Positions 44,068-55,070 of a stretch of DNA of 64,000 bases are shown here, one piece after another. Each line of letters starts with the position of its first letter. Within the stretch, counting starts at the first letter, position 1. The DNA is taken from assembly GCF_018991925.1 (NCBI RefSeq), contig NW_024756914.1, forward strand, positions 6,779,373 through 6,843,372. The letters run 5' to 3'. The stretch comes from Homarus americanus (lineage: Eukaryota; Arthropoda; Malacostraca; Decapoda; Nephropidae). Position numbers and translations under genes: made by a program. The notes beneath the pieces were generated by a model, which was not told the DNA's origin, ran no database searches, and saw only the letters and a list, made by a program, of their open reading frames with translations.

Positions 44068-44382
44068 ATGGGCGGTGAGGAGGTAGGGGAGGGAGGTAAG
44101 GGGGGGGGAGGAGGGATGGAGGAGGAGGAGGGAGGATGGAGGAGGCAGGAGGGAGGCAGGATACAGGATTGCTGTGGGTGCTCACCACGACACAACTTGA
44201 GGCAACTGGAGAAGAGGAAGGGACGCGAGCTGCTGTTAGATGACATACGTCCTCCTGTCGTGGATATAAACAAGGAGGAGGATACTATGCTGTGCCCAGG
44301 CCAGTGGCTGGGAATTTCGTTGGTGGGCGTTTGTGAAGGGCGAGAGGGACACGGAGGAGACAGGACTGTCCTCTCTCTGTGA
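44068..44382 (+). CDS. Candidate open frame, unknown protein (copy A)
   Basis: 104 codons from ATG to TGA. The first 30 or so residues are Gly/Glu-rich from a GGA repeat. The rest reads IQDCCGCSPRHNLRQLEKRK, GRELLLDDIRPPVVDINKEE and DTMLCPGQWLGISLVGVCEG, which is protein-like. Copy B (59,222-59,520) keeps RKGRELLLGMIVDINKN but with frame breaks. The long antisense frame at 44,040-44,540 ends in a Thr-His repeat and is less credible. No family is recognised. Confidence 0.35.
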   Translation: MGGEEVGEGGKGGGGGMEEEEGGWRRQEGGRIQDCCGCSPRHNLRQLEKRKGRELLLDDIRPPVVDINKEEDTMLCPGQWLGISLVGVCEGREGHGGDRTVLSL

Positions 44383-44403
44383 GGGGCGTCCTTCTGTCTG
44401 GGC

Positions 44404-44427
44404 CAGTGTGTGTGTGTGTGTGTGTGT

Positions 44428-44458
<31 letters not shown>

Positions 44459-44464
44459 AGTGTG
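44404..44464. repeat. (GT)n microsatellite, copy A
   Basis: About 60 bp of GT with GTGAGTGT interruptions. The copy B counterpart is 59,526-59,574. Confidence 0.95.
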
Positions 44465-44856
44465 TTGTTTCTGTCTTGTAGCTGACTAACACGTGCATTG
44501 ACCTGCCTGTAGATCTTGTGTAGTATAATATTGAAATCATACACTATACTCTGTTTGATTCGTTGCCGCACACGATATCTTTTCCTTCAGCAACTTGAAA
44601 AATAGTTCGCGGTTTCAGACATTATGTTGATTGTACCATACTTTACACCAGCATTAGGATGTCGCTGGAGTGATTGAGTTGCAGACACCTCCGCTACTTC
44701 ACCGCAATTGCAACATATTAAAATAGTAAAACCTGTACAGAGTAAATTGAAGCGGTAAGGGAGATTATAAAATACACTAGTAAGAGTGAATGAATGACCT
44801 CCTTGTCCTACTATGACGTCACAACCAGGACATTAACTGAGCTTATTCATTCTGGC
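44465..44856. other. Unique stretch without a supported gene
   Basis: AT-moderate unique DNA conserved in copy B (59,580-59,975). No open frame, RNA or repeat is recognised. Confidence 0.6.
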
Positions 44857-45065
44857 TTGGTCAAACATCAGGTCAACTCTAACACCCAATATCCGGCTCC
44901 GTCAAACATTAAGTCAACCTTAACACCCAGGATCCGGCCCTGTCAAACATCAGGTCACCTCTAACACCCAGCATCCGGCCCCGTCAAGCATCAGGTCACC
45001 TCCAACATCCAGCATCCGGCCTGTTAGCATCACCCACCATCCGGGCTCCCGTCAACCATCACCCA
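44857..45065. repeat. Minisatellite, unit about 41 bp (copy A)
   Basis: About five units contain CATCCGGCCCCGTCAAACAT and CAGGTCACCTCTAACACCCA. The copy B counterpart is 59,985-60,200. Confidence 0.85.
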
Positions 45066-45885
45066 CCCACTGGTTCACTCCTCCCCCAAAAAAAAGACCG
45101 AACATTCGACAGAAATTTTTAAACGTGAAATGAGACGAAATTCTCTTCCTTTACCAGAAAGTGTTTAGAAAGTCACTGTTAATTGTCTTAAATAAATGAG
45201 ATTATCCGAAGTATAGACACCCCAGTTTATTTTCACCTGAAGATTGAACACCCTAACTGCTTTTAGGTTAGGTTAGGTCTATTCCTTCATTTCCTAGTTA
45301 TCATCTCCCCCACCTTTCCCCATCTCATCCTCTCTTTCATTCTCCTCTTCCTCCCTTCTTCATTTTCACAGCAATTATATGTTTTTTTTTTCTTTCATTT
45401 AATTACCTGTATCCTCTACATTATTTATCACTATTATATCCTCTGTTTCATCACTTAGCTCCTCTTCCTCCTCTTCTCTTCTACTCTCGTACTCTCTCCT
45501 CCTCTTTCTATTTTGTATTTTTCTTTGTTGTCTGTTTTACTCTCATTTGTTGTGTATCCCTTCTTTACTTCTTCCTGTTTCATCTCTCTTCCTATTCATG
45601 TCTCCCTTTTCTTGTCCTTCCTACCCTTTTTTGCAATTATTACTCTCACTTATTTATTTCCTCTCCTTCCACTCTTCGATCCTTTCACTCTCTTAACTTC
45701 CTCCCTCCAACTCTCCTCCTTCTCCTCTATATCCACCCAGCTCTCCATGACTTTTTTCTCCACACTTTTCTTCTCATACCTTTTTAGCTCCCTCCAATCC
45801 CTTCTCTCTCTCTCCCTTGTCTCTCCCACCTCCACCCCTCTCCTCCCTCCTGCTCACCACCTGCTACTCCCAGGCTTAAGGTGAC
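45066..45885. other. AT-rich unique DNA then pyrimidine-rich tract
   Basis: Positions 45,066-45,300 are unique with a short TTAGG remnant at 45,264. Positions 45,300-45,850 are CT-rich. The plus frame at 45,513-45,884 (Ser/Leu/Phe-rich) is composition-driven. Confidence 0.7.
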
Positions 45886-46251
45886 ATTCTTTCACTTTTA
45901 TCAATTTTGTGCTTACTCCCCGAGGCACCTGAGCCAAGTTATTTATCTATGCTAATGAGTTGTCCTTCAAAATCACTAATTACTTGTGCTGGTAAGATCA
46001 TGTTGACAGTGCCTTTGCAAGATCATGTTTTAGCATATAGCACGCAGATTTTTGTAAGTATATTATTGTGCAGTAATTTCTAAGTTTATATTTTATTATG
46101 TTGCGCAAAAATTTTATAAGCATGATAGCATAAAATGGCAACTAATGTATATTTTGTTGTAAGTAAGAAAAATATATATATACATTTATAAAAGATTTAA
46201 GTATAAGACTAAACAAATTTAAAAATCCTGGGATACTAAATTAACTATTAT
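45886..46251. other. AT-rich unique stretch with short repeated phrases
   Basis: The phrase GCAAGATCATGTT and variants recur near 45,990 and 46,017, and TTTTATAAG near 46,113 and 46,186. Copy B (61,240-61,570) is about 110 bp longer here, with extra units of the ATTTTATAAGTATA type. Confidence 0.6.
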
Positions 46252-46281
46252 AGATGCACAAGGACTTTTGATCACCACGTT
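46252..46281. mobile_element. Right-end remnant of the 74-bp inverted-repeat element (copy A)
   Basis: TGCACAAGGACTTTTGATCA followed by CC matches the right arm of the complete element at 61,762-61,835 in copy B. In copy A the left arm is reduced to TTTAAAAATCC, and about 215 bp present in copy B before it are missing. Confidence 0.5.
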
Positions 46282-46970
46282 CGTAAACTCTCTACGGTGT
46301 TTTACACAAGTTTTATTTATCAAGTTGCTTGATTTTGAGTATACAGTACAGTATACTCTCTCTCTCTCTCTCTCTTCTCCACCACCACTGTAGCTCTGAA
46401 CCACTAACACCACAGCCTACACCACCATCAATGCAACCTACATTCACTCACTAACGCAGCTCTGCACCACCCCTTGCCGCTGTCGGCAAGTATTAGAGTG
46501 ATAGATAACCACACCTATAAGGGATAATGGAGTAGCATCTGGTGTATAACATGTCATTACTGGACCCTCTGACTCCGCACCTCTTGCTGGCAGGTCCCAG
46601 GTCATGCACACACACTTTCAGGTTACTTATACACACACACAAACACACACACACACACACACACAAGAAAATCACAGACCAGGTAGTAACATAGGTGACG
46701 ACCTCTTTGTCTTCCTCTTCCTTTGTCTATCCACCTATCCTGCACCTCTATCCTCCGGTAATAATTTCCTTCTTTGTCCTCTCCCTACCATCATCCATTG
46801 TCCTCTATCCCCATCTGTGCTCACGGAAGCTGCACTAACCCCTCTTCCCCCTTCCCCCCCTCCCCTCATCCCCCTTTTCCCCACCCTTCCTCTTTCCTCC
46901 TCCCCTACCCTCCATCCACACCTTCCCTCGTTATTTCAACTTTTTTTTCTTTGTTCTATGAGTTAGGAAG
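46282..46970. other. Unique DNA, (CT)n, (CA)n and pyrimidine-rich tract
   Basis: CT repeats lie at 46,355-46,376 and CA repeats at 46,630-46,664. CT-rich DNA spans 46,705-46,950. The remaining DNA, with CACCACTAACACC-like phrases at 46,380-46,475, carries no supported gene. Confidence 0.75.
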
Positions 46971-47769
46971 ATAATTTGTAAAAAAAAACTAATATAGTTT
47001 TTTCTAAATATATAATACAGGAAATTCTATGATTTATGTTAAAAATACAATACGCTGATAACTATTGTCTTAGGTGTAATACTAATATATTTTGTCTAAA
47101 GAAAATGAATAAATTAACGTTGTTCCTTTCTGTATTAGTTAATGTTTTCTTGTTAGTGCAGCTAACATTCTCACAACATACAGTAAAGAATAGCAATATA
47201 GATAAACTTAACACAGATAGGTATTCATAAAAGAAAATGATTACAAGAAATAACAAAATCACGTGATATTTTTATTATTATCTTGTAGCTCCAGTTATGA
47301 TTTGTCGTTCGTAATTGCAATTTGCACTGTAATTACCTTTCTGATGCTAATTACTGCTGGCTATGGTTTGTCAAGGTCACTTTTGTGGTGTTTATGATAT
47401 TCTTAAGCTATGGGTTATCTTTTATATAGCTCCAGTTATTATATCATGGGTTATCATAATATATCCCCAAATTACAATTATGTTATCATTTCTCTAATAT
47501 AACACCAAACACTAACACGATATCACAAAAAGGAAAAAAATGCTATAGTCTATGTTATCATATATCTGATAACGAAGGACGCACAACTACGCCTCCACTG
47601 TTGGATACCACAACATGGTTATCACATATCCCAGAAGACTAAGAAAAAGATATCACATTACGTCATCTCACATAACACAATTCTAGCCTGATATCATTAC
47701 AGGTATTGTAATCAACCTGTACCTGTAGAACATCTGAGGCGAGATGATATATGGTTGTTCTATTATTAA
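46971..47769. other. AT-rich unique stretch
   Basis: No coding frame is convincing. The minus-strand frame at 47,062-47,262 is AT-driven, and its copy B counterpart extends differently. Short direct phrases such as GGGTTATC (47,411 and 47,447) and repeated TATCA words occur. Confidence 0.55.
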
Positions 47770-47918
47770 CCCAAGGATTGTGGTGATTTAGTCCCTCAGT
47801 ATGGTGATTGTCTTATGGATGTTGATTTAGTCCTTGGAGTATGGTGATTTAGGTCCCTTGAGTATGGTGATTTAGTCTCATATGTGATTTAACCCTTGAG
47901 TACGATGACTTCAAACCT
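47770..47918. repeat. 22-bp repeat, TTGAGTATGGTGATTTAGTC family (copy A end)
   Basis: About six degraded 22-bp units end in GAGTACGATGACTTCAAACC. The matching end of copy B (63,395-63,545) is cleaner, so the last 150 bp of copy A look like unpolished read-end sequence. Confidence 0.85.
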
Positions 47919-47939
47919 AGCAATACGTAACTGAACGAT
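47919..47939 (-). other. Oxford Nanopore adapter remnant, contig end
   Basis: AGCAATACGTAACTGAACGA is the complement of the Nanopore ligation adapter top strand (ends TTCAGTTACGTATTGCT), recalled from adapter lists used for trimming. It sits directly before the N gap and is oriented as expected at the 3' end of a read. It has no counterpart in copy B at the matching position (63,545). Confidence 0.95.
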
Positions 47940-48039
47940 NNNNNNNNNNNNNNNNNNNNNNNNNNNNNNNNNNNNNNNNNNNNNNNNNNNNNNNNNNNNN
48001 NNNNNNNNNNNNNNNNNNNNNNNNNNNNNNNNNNNNNNN
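47940..48039. other. Assembly gap of exactly 100 N
   Basis: A run of 100 N, the usual placeholder for a scaffold gap of unknown size. It carries no sequence information. Confidence 0.99.
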
Positions 48040-48061
48040 ATCGTTTCAGTTACGTATTGCT
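48040..48061 (+). other. Oxford Nanopore adapter remnant, contig start
   Basis: The 17 bases TTCAGTTACGTATTGCT at 48,045-48,061 match the 3' end of the Nanopore ligation adapter. They are preceded by ATCGT with one extra T. The orientation is that of a read start. Together with 47,919-47,939 it forms an inverted repeat across the gap. Confidence 0.95.
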
Positions 48062-49370
48062 GAGTATAATTACTTTTGAAGTATCATTAGTAGTATAATT
48101 ACTTAGATTATTAATTGGGATGGTCTAATTATTTGAGTAGTATGGTAGTAATTATAGAAGATTATTGTGGTTATAATTACTTTTATTAGACAGATAGATG
48201 GTTAGATGGACAGGAGAGAAATAAACATGAATGAATAGAATGATAGATAATAGATAGAATTAGGGATGGATAGATGGCCAGAGTTCTGTTAATTAACCCA
48301 GTAAAGACCACCTCACCTGTATGTAGTACTAGTTAGGGACATGGTAGCGTGTCCTAGAGGCAATATTTGTTCTAAATACTTGGTAACGTCACCTATGCAT
48401 TTCCTTCCTAACATATGGTACCATTTTCCAAAATACCCACCCACAACAAACCCCCAGTTGCCCTCGTTCTACACACACACACACACACACATGGTTCTCA
48501 GCACAAGTTGTCCAAATGTTAAGAAAACTTATCAGGAACAGCAGTGAGACGCACACATAGAATAAATGCAGCTTCGAACTTCATACAAGTCGAGACAGTT
48601 TCAATTCTCAGTGTTTCCGGCTGATGTAGAACGATCAGTATAGTGTCTGATCTGAGCGTTGAGTTGTGCTATTGTGTGGTGTGCCAGTGCAGTGAAGCAG
48701 TGAATTAATTTATGTTCTGAACCAATAATATGAATCTTTGGCACAATGGCTGTCTGAAGCGTCAATCTGAACCACTGATGTAATTGATGTTTTATTTTGA
48801 TGCAGTGAAGCATTAATGTTTCGACCTAAGTGAACCTTTGAAACAATGGGTAAGGCACTGAACCAATGTGAACCTCCGACACCTCTCCTTTCCTCCTTTT
48901 TCCTCTCATTCGCTCCTCTTTCTTTTTCTCTTCCTTGTTTCCCCAACTCCTCCTCCTCCTTCCTTCTCACCCATTCTCCTTCTTCTCACCCATTGCTTCC
49001 CTTTCCTCCCTTTCCTCCTACCCACTCATTCTATTTCCTTACTTTCCATTCCTTTCTTAACCACCATCCTCCTACCCCTCATTCTTTACCTCCTTTCTTA
49101 ACCATCATCCCTCCTCCACCTTCCCTACTCCCCCCCAGCCCTCTCTACCCCTTCCTCCTACTCACTCCTTGTCCTCGACCTTTCATCTTAAGACAGAGTC
49201 AGCGGAGGAGAAATCTGCATTTAATTGGGTTTCATCCACTACCCAAAAACTCCTTTCCTTTAGTCTGGTATGCTGCCTTCAGGAAAGATCCTCAGGGATC
49301 ACAGCCACAACTGCAGCTGGTCTGAGACGCCTGAGGAACAACCTAATCTATAGGGTGAATAAGTGAGATT
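48062..49370 (+). other. Copy B block 1, counterpart of 31,950-33,370
   Basis: It begins in the last units of the 28-bp minisatellite and continues in the same order as copy A. Bases are missing throughout, for example GTAGTAATTATAGAAG for GTAGTAGAATTACTTAGAAG. At 48,430-48,460 an A/C-only patch (CCCACCCACAACAAACCC) replaces GTGTTCTAACATATGGGACC of copy A. The frames seen in copy A at 32,428 and 33,185 are broken. Confidence 0.9.
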
Positions 49371-50665
49371 ATGGGGCGTGGCAGACCGGGAGGGTGCTTA
49401 GGCAGGACAGAGGTGCATGAAACGTGGCAGAACGGATGAATGCTTGTAAGTGCCAGTCCTTATAGGACAAAACACAAACCCAACACCACAAAACAACGGT
49501 GCAGTGTTTGGAGGCGTGGTAGGACGGAATGAGATGCTATGAGGGTGCCAGTGCTATAGGAGGTGCTGTGTTTTTAAAGGTGTCAATGCTTGTAAGGGAG
49601 TATCAATACATAAAGGTGCCAGTGGTTTATATGAGGGTGTCAATGTGTAAGGCTGGCGGGCAGAGGACGCGCTTATAAAGTGCCAGTGCATGTAAGGGTG
49701 GTAGGAGGCAGGAGGTGCTTGTAAGGGGTGCCAGTGTTTGTAAGGTGCCAGTACATTAAGAGCCAGTACATGTAAGTGCCAATTTTTGTAGAGGTGTGTG
49801 TGAGAGAGAGAGAAACTTATGTCTAAGCCCGGTGTAAACATCAGTATCTGTCAACATTAAGACCCAACTAATACAACATATCTCTCCTCTCCTTAGACTC
49901 GCCGGTTCGAACTCAGGACCCCACCCCAACCAGCTGTGAATGGAAATCCTATCATCACAGTTAAGAAGAGCGGTCGAGTGCAGTGCCTGTCTTACTCTTG
50001 CCCTGTGAACTGAAAACTTAGATTTTAATGTTGTTTTTAGGTTTAATTTTACATTTTTTCTCATATGTGTGTGTGTGTTATTATGTGTGTGTTGTGTGTG
50101 TGTGTGTGTGTGTGAGAAAGTGAATAGGTTCCATTTAGCTGAAGATCATATCCATCGTACGTCTCTCAGGACAGTTCAACGCTGCCACTCGTCTCATCTC
50201 AAACTATCATACAGCATCAAGGTGTGGAGAGTGGCAATAAGGAGCGTGCATTTAAGGTGGTTCTCGTAACAGGTAATTTGTATGCGTTCATCCTCTGCCT
50301 TCAAGCTGACCAGGGTAAAGATGCCATCCTTGTAGCCTCCTCCTCCACAGCTTCTACAGGTGTGTTTGAGGACTCTGACAGGTCTACAGGTGTGCGATGA
50401 AACTGACAGGTGTTCAATGATAAGACTGACGATTTAACCCTTTGTGGACGATGATTTAACCCTTTGTGGACGATGATTTAACCCTTTGTGGACGATGATT
50501 TAACCCTTTCGGACTTAACCCGTTGAGAACGATTATTTAACCCTTCAGAGAACGATTATTTAGCCCTTTGAAGAGACGATTATTGGCCATTATGAACTGT
50601 AATTTGCCTTTGAGGACGATGATTCGATCCTTTGATGATAATTGAACCCTTTGAGGATGATGGCC
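49371..50665 (+). other. Copy B block 2, counterpart of 33,370-34,870
   Basis: This is a shortened version of the GTGCCAGTG minisatellite, with an A/C-only patch at 49,469-49,497 that is absent from copy A. The SINE fragment (B box GGTTCGAACTC at 49,901), GT repeats and the 22-bp array at 50,428-50,665 follow. The minus-strand frame of 34,409-34,615 is interrupted here by single-base losses. Confidence 0.9.
49896..50005 (+). mobile_element. SINE fragment, tRNA-derived (copy B)
   Basis: Same fragment as 34,079-34,200. The B box is intact, while the following CCACCCAGCTGTGAATGGGT is altered to CCACCCCAACCAGCTGTGAA. Confidence 0.5.
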
Positions 50666-51780
50666 TAAACGTTTCATCTTCACGAACATTAAGAACGTAA
50701 ATAGAATGTCATACACCTTATATGTCTCCCCTCAAAATTACAACATCCTTTATCAACAACAAGTTAACTGAAGGTACATTGACCCTCCCCAGTTAGTACA
50801 ACATGAAGATTAACCAACCTATCGTTAACCTCTCTTGTATTACAGAGGTTGTTCTGAAGCTGACCTAACATGGGCGGAATCCCTATCTAGTAACCTTTTT
50901 TCTAATTCCTAACAATCGTAAGATGGTGTTGCAAGTCTTGTTTACAAGATAAATAGTATAATACCACATCTTCCCTCCTCCTCCTCCTTCTCCCCCTCCC
51001 CTTTCCCACACTCCCTCCCTTCCTCCCACACACATACCCTCCTCTTTCCACCTCCCTCCCTCCTACCCCTCCCCACATACCCTCCTCTTCACCTCACCAT
51101 GGGGCGTCCTTGTGGGTGGAAAGGATAGGGATGTGTGGGGAAGGAGATAGGATGGGGAGATGGAGAGGGCGTGGGTGAATTTAGAAAGGGGATGTGAATG
51201 GATCAGGAGGATGGGCAAATGGGGAAGGGCGGGATCATGGGGAAGGATGCCAGGATGAGAGAGGATGGGGAGGTAGGAACAGGTGAGAGGTGAAGGACGT
51301 GGATAGGGTTCGGGGATGAGATGGTGCGTCAGAAGGATGGTTGCGTCAGAGGATGGTACGTCAGAAGGGATGGAATGATGGGAAGGGTGAATGATGGGAG
51401 AGATGTATTGATGTGACCTTTAAGAACTCTCACCGACCAAACCATCCTCCTCGTCCTAACCTTTACTCTTGTATGCTGATAGCTGGCTGGTCGAGGAGTC
51501 CATTCTGCTAACCGCTGGCTACTACTCACCTCACTCCTCACCTCCCACCACTCACCTCACCTCACTTCATTTCACCTCACCAAGTCTCATCTTACTTCTC
51601 CACCTCACTTCATCTTGTCTCACCCTACTACATCAACTCATTTCATTTCGTCATACCTCATTCACCTCACCTCACCTCCCTCACTTTACCTTTCATCACC
51701 TCCACTTCATCTCCTTCACTTCACCTCACTTCAGAGAAAGACAGATACGATGACAATCTAATAGAAAATAGATAAATAAG
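50666..51780 (+). other. Copy B block 3, counterpart of 34,871-36,168
   Basis: Unique DNA, then shortened CCCTCC/CACA and GGGATGG blocks, then the ACCTC pentamer block. The pure ACCTC run of copy A (over 50 bp) is here reduced to irregular CACTCCTCACCTCCC sequence. Confidence 0.9.
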
Positions 51781-53715
51781 AAATGATGCAAACATCCTCA
51801 CCTCTCTCATCCGCACCATTCACCATCCTCTACCTCTCACCATCCACACCTCTCACCATCCTCACCTCTCCCCACCATCCTCCACTCACCATCCACACCA
51901 TTCACCATCATCACCTCTCACCATCCTCACCTCTCACCATCCTCACCATTCACCATCCTCACCACTCCACCATCCTCACCACTCACCATCCTCACCTCCT
52001 ATCACCTCCTCAACTACTCTCCTCCTCCATCCACCACAACATCCTCACCCATTCACCATCCCTCTCCTCACCATCCTCACCCTCATCCACACCACCCACC
52101 ATCCTCACCTCTCCCATCTCACCTCCTGCACCTCCCCTCATCCCACCACTCACCCTCTCACCACTCATCCTCCTCCCACCTCCTCACCATCCACCACTCA
52201 CACCATCCTCCACCACTCCCATCCTCACCCACTCACCATCCTCTACCCTCATCATCCTCCTCTCCTCCTCACCCATCCTCCCCCTACCCATCATCCCTAC
52301 TTACTCATCCCCTCACCCCATTCACCCATCCACACTCACCATCCTCCCATCACCTCTCACCATCCTCATAATCTCACCCTCCCCCACCACTCACCATCCT
52401 CACCTCTCACCATCCCTCACCTCATCCTCCTCACCACTCACACAGGTTGGGGATAAAGCAGCACCAAACGCCTCACCCACTAATAATTATACAGAAGTCT
52501 CTCAGGAGTCTCTCTCTCTCTCTCTCTCTCTCTCAATCTTCCTCCTCCTTCTCTTTCCTCTCTTTCTCTCTCTTTTCTCTCCGTTCTCTTTCTCTTCTCC
52601 TCATTCTCTACTCCCTTTCCTCCGCCTCTCCTTCTTTCCTCTTCTCCCTCAGTTCTTGTCTTTCTCTTCTCCTTCTCCTCCTCTTTCTCTTCTCCTTCCT
52701 CCTCCCTCTCTCTTTCTGTTCATCTCCCACCCTCCACCTCCACATCCATACCCTTCCCCACCCACACCCGCTTCCCACCCATTACCACCATCACTTGATC
52801 CATTACCGCTTCAACTATCACCTTCCATCATGATCCATTACCACTTCAACTATCACCATTCCACACCCACCCCCCACCACCACCATCCACTTGATCCATT
52901 ACCAACCCGCCATTCCACTCCATCCACTTGATCCATTACCTTCACCTCACCATTTTCCGCCATCACTTGATCCATTACCCGCTTCAACTATCACCATTAC
53001 CATCCGCAGTCATTACACTTCGCCTCATCACCATTCCACCCATCCACCTTGATCCATACCCAACTATCACCATTCCACCATCCCGATCCATTACCCACTT
53101 CTTCATCTTTTCACCATCAACTTGATCCGTACCGCTTCCTTCACTCCACACCATCCACGATCGTACCTTCAACTTACCCATTCACCATCCATGATCCTAC
53201 CCTTCAACTATCACCATTCACACCATCCATGATCCTACCGCTTCAACATCATTCCACTCCATCCATGATCCATTACCCTTCAGCATCACCATTTCCATCC
53301 ATAGATCCATTACCGCTTCCTATCACCATTCCACCCATCCCATGATCGTACCGCTTCTACTATCACCATTCACACCCATCACCCCCACTTGTCCATCCAC
53401 CCGCTTCACCCCCACAACTTCTCACCATTCCACCATCCACTTGATCACATTACCCTTCCTTCTCCACCATTCCACCATCCTTGATCCATTACCCCTTCCA
53501 TCTCCCCATTCCACCATCCACGATCATTACCCGCTTCAACTATCACCATTCCACCATCCACTTGATCCAACCCAACACACCACACCACCCCCCCACCACC
53601 CCACCCCCACCACCCCCACACCACCACCACCCCAACCAACCCCCCCCACCACCCACCAACCTTACCCGCTTCAACTATCACCATTCACCATCCATGATCC
53701 TTACCCTTCAGCTTA
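51781..53715 (+). other. Copy B block 4, counterpart of 36,169-38,350
   Basis: The 16-bp CTCACCATCCTCACCT array (51,785-52,440), the unique marker CAGGTTGGGGATAA, a CT-rich tract and a heavily degraded version of the 45-bp array (52,770-53,705). Only about 20 units are recognisable. A stretch at 53,566-53,660 is almost entirely C and A and has no counterpart in copy A. Confidence 0.9.
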
Positions 53716-53926
53716 GTATCTGAGTTTGACCTTTTTCTACTCACTCAATCTAGCGCGTTCACAGCTATCTCAGCTCTGTCAGTTCTGGCCTAACTCGGTC
53801 AAATCTGTTTCTCTGTCTTTCTCTCCTCTCTCTCTCTCTCTCTCTCTGTCTGTCTTCCCCCCCCCCACCCCCACACCCCCCCAACCCCACCAACCAAAAC
53901 ACATCTATCTATTTATCCTATCTGCA

Positions 53927-53959
<33 letters not shown>

Positions 53960-55070
53960 ACACTCACTCTACACCTCATATCCATATTGCAATACTATTC
54001 CTACTATTCCTGCCCCCTTCCTCCTACCCCCTTCCTCCTTCCCTTTCTCACAAGTTTCCTCCCTAACCCTTGCCTATATCTCTCCTCCTCTCTCTCCTTC
54101 TCTCACTTCTTCCTCTATCTCCTTCTCCTTCTTATCCCGTCTCTCCATCCCCTCTATCTCCTCGCTCATCCATCGTCTTCTCTCTTTCTCCTCTTTATTC
54201 TCTCTACCTAGTCTCCTTTCTCTTTCTCTCTCTCTATTCCTTATAACACCTTTCTCTCACTCCTCCCGTCTATACCTTTCTCGTGCCTTCTCTTCCTTCC
54301 CTTCCTCCTCCGCCCTTCCCCCCCTCCTCACCCTCCTCCTCCCCAGACCCCATTCTTCCTCCTCTCTTCCTCCTCCTTCCTCCTCCCCTTCCCCACCCTC
54401 CTCCTTCTCCTCCTTCCACCCCCGCTTCCCACCTCTCCTTCCTCCCTCCTCCCCCTCCTCCTCCCATCCCCTCCTCCCCTCCCCAGCCACCCCCTTCTCT
54501 TCCTCCTCTCCTTCCTCCGCCCTTTACCACCCTCCTCCCTTCCTCCTCCTTCGCCTTCCCCCTCCCCTTATATACCTCCCCCACCTCCTCTCCCTCCTCC
54601 CTCAGACACATATCTTCCTCCTCCCCTTCCTCCACCCCTTCCCCACCCTCCTCCCCTTCCTCCACCTTCCCCCCTTCCCCCTCCTCCTTCCTCTCCCCCT
54701 CCCCCACCTCCTCCCATCCCTCCTCCTCCCCTGAACACCCCATTATCTTCCTCCTCCTTCCTCCTCCCTTCCCCCTCTCACCCTCCTCCTCCCAAACACA
54801 CATTATATTTCCTCCTCCTTCCCCCACCCTCCTCCTTCCTCCTTCCTTCTCCCCCACCTTCTACCTCCTATCCTTCTCCCCTCCTCTAATCCTCCTCCCC
54901 CAGACACCCTCTCTTCCTCCTCCTTCCTCCCCCTCTTCCCCCTCCTCCTTCCTCCCTTCCTCCTCCCCTTCCTCTCTCCTTCCTCACCCCTCCTCCCCTC
55001 CTCCCCCCAGACACCCTATTATCTCCTCCTCCCTCTCCATCATCATCCTTCAAATTTAGTAAATTGATCT
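53716..55070 (+). other. Copy B block 5, counterpart of 38,351-39,775
   Basis: Unique marker, CT repeats, then a C/A-only patch at 53,856-53,903 in place of the CTGTCTTT region of copy A. CTAT repeats and the polypyrimidine tract with its ACACCCCATTATCTTCC markers follow (54,735, 55,010). Confidence 0.9.

Larger units (their letters stand above)
31950..47918 (+). other. Copy A of a 16-kb direct duplication (contig end)
   Basis: Every recognisable block here recurs in the same order and orientation at 48,062-63,545. Anchors that match include the SINE B box (34,088 / 49,901), the 45-bp array (37,128 / 52,770) and the SINE pair (40,580 / 55,720). Others are the GTCGAAG minisatellite (41,935 / 57,100) and the final GAGTACGATGACTTCAAACC. 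Copy A is the cleaner version and keeps longer open frames. It stops at 47,918, where adapter sequence begins. Confidence 0.95.

Noticed and set aside
47919..48061. Natural palindrome or transposon ends flanking the gap
   Set aside because: The bases match sequencing adapter and coincide exactly with the N gap and the end of homology; a technical origin explains all three.
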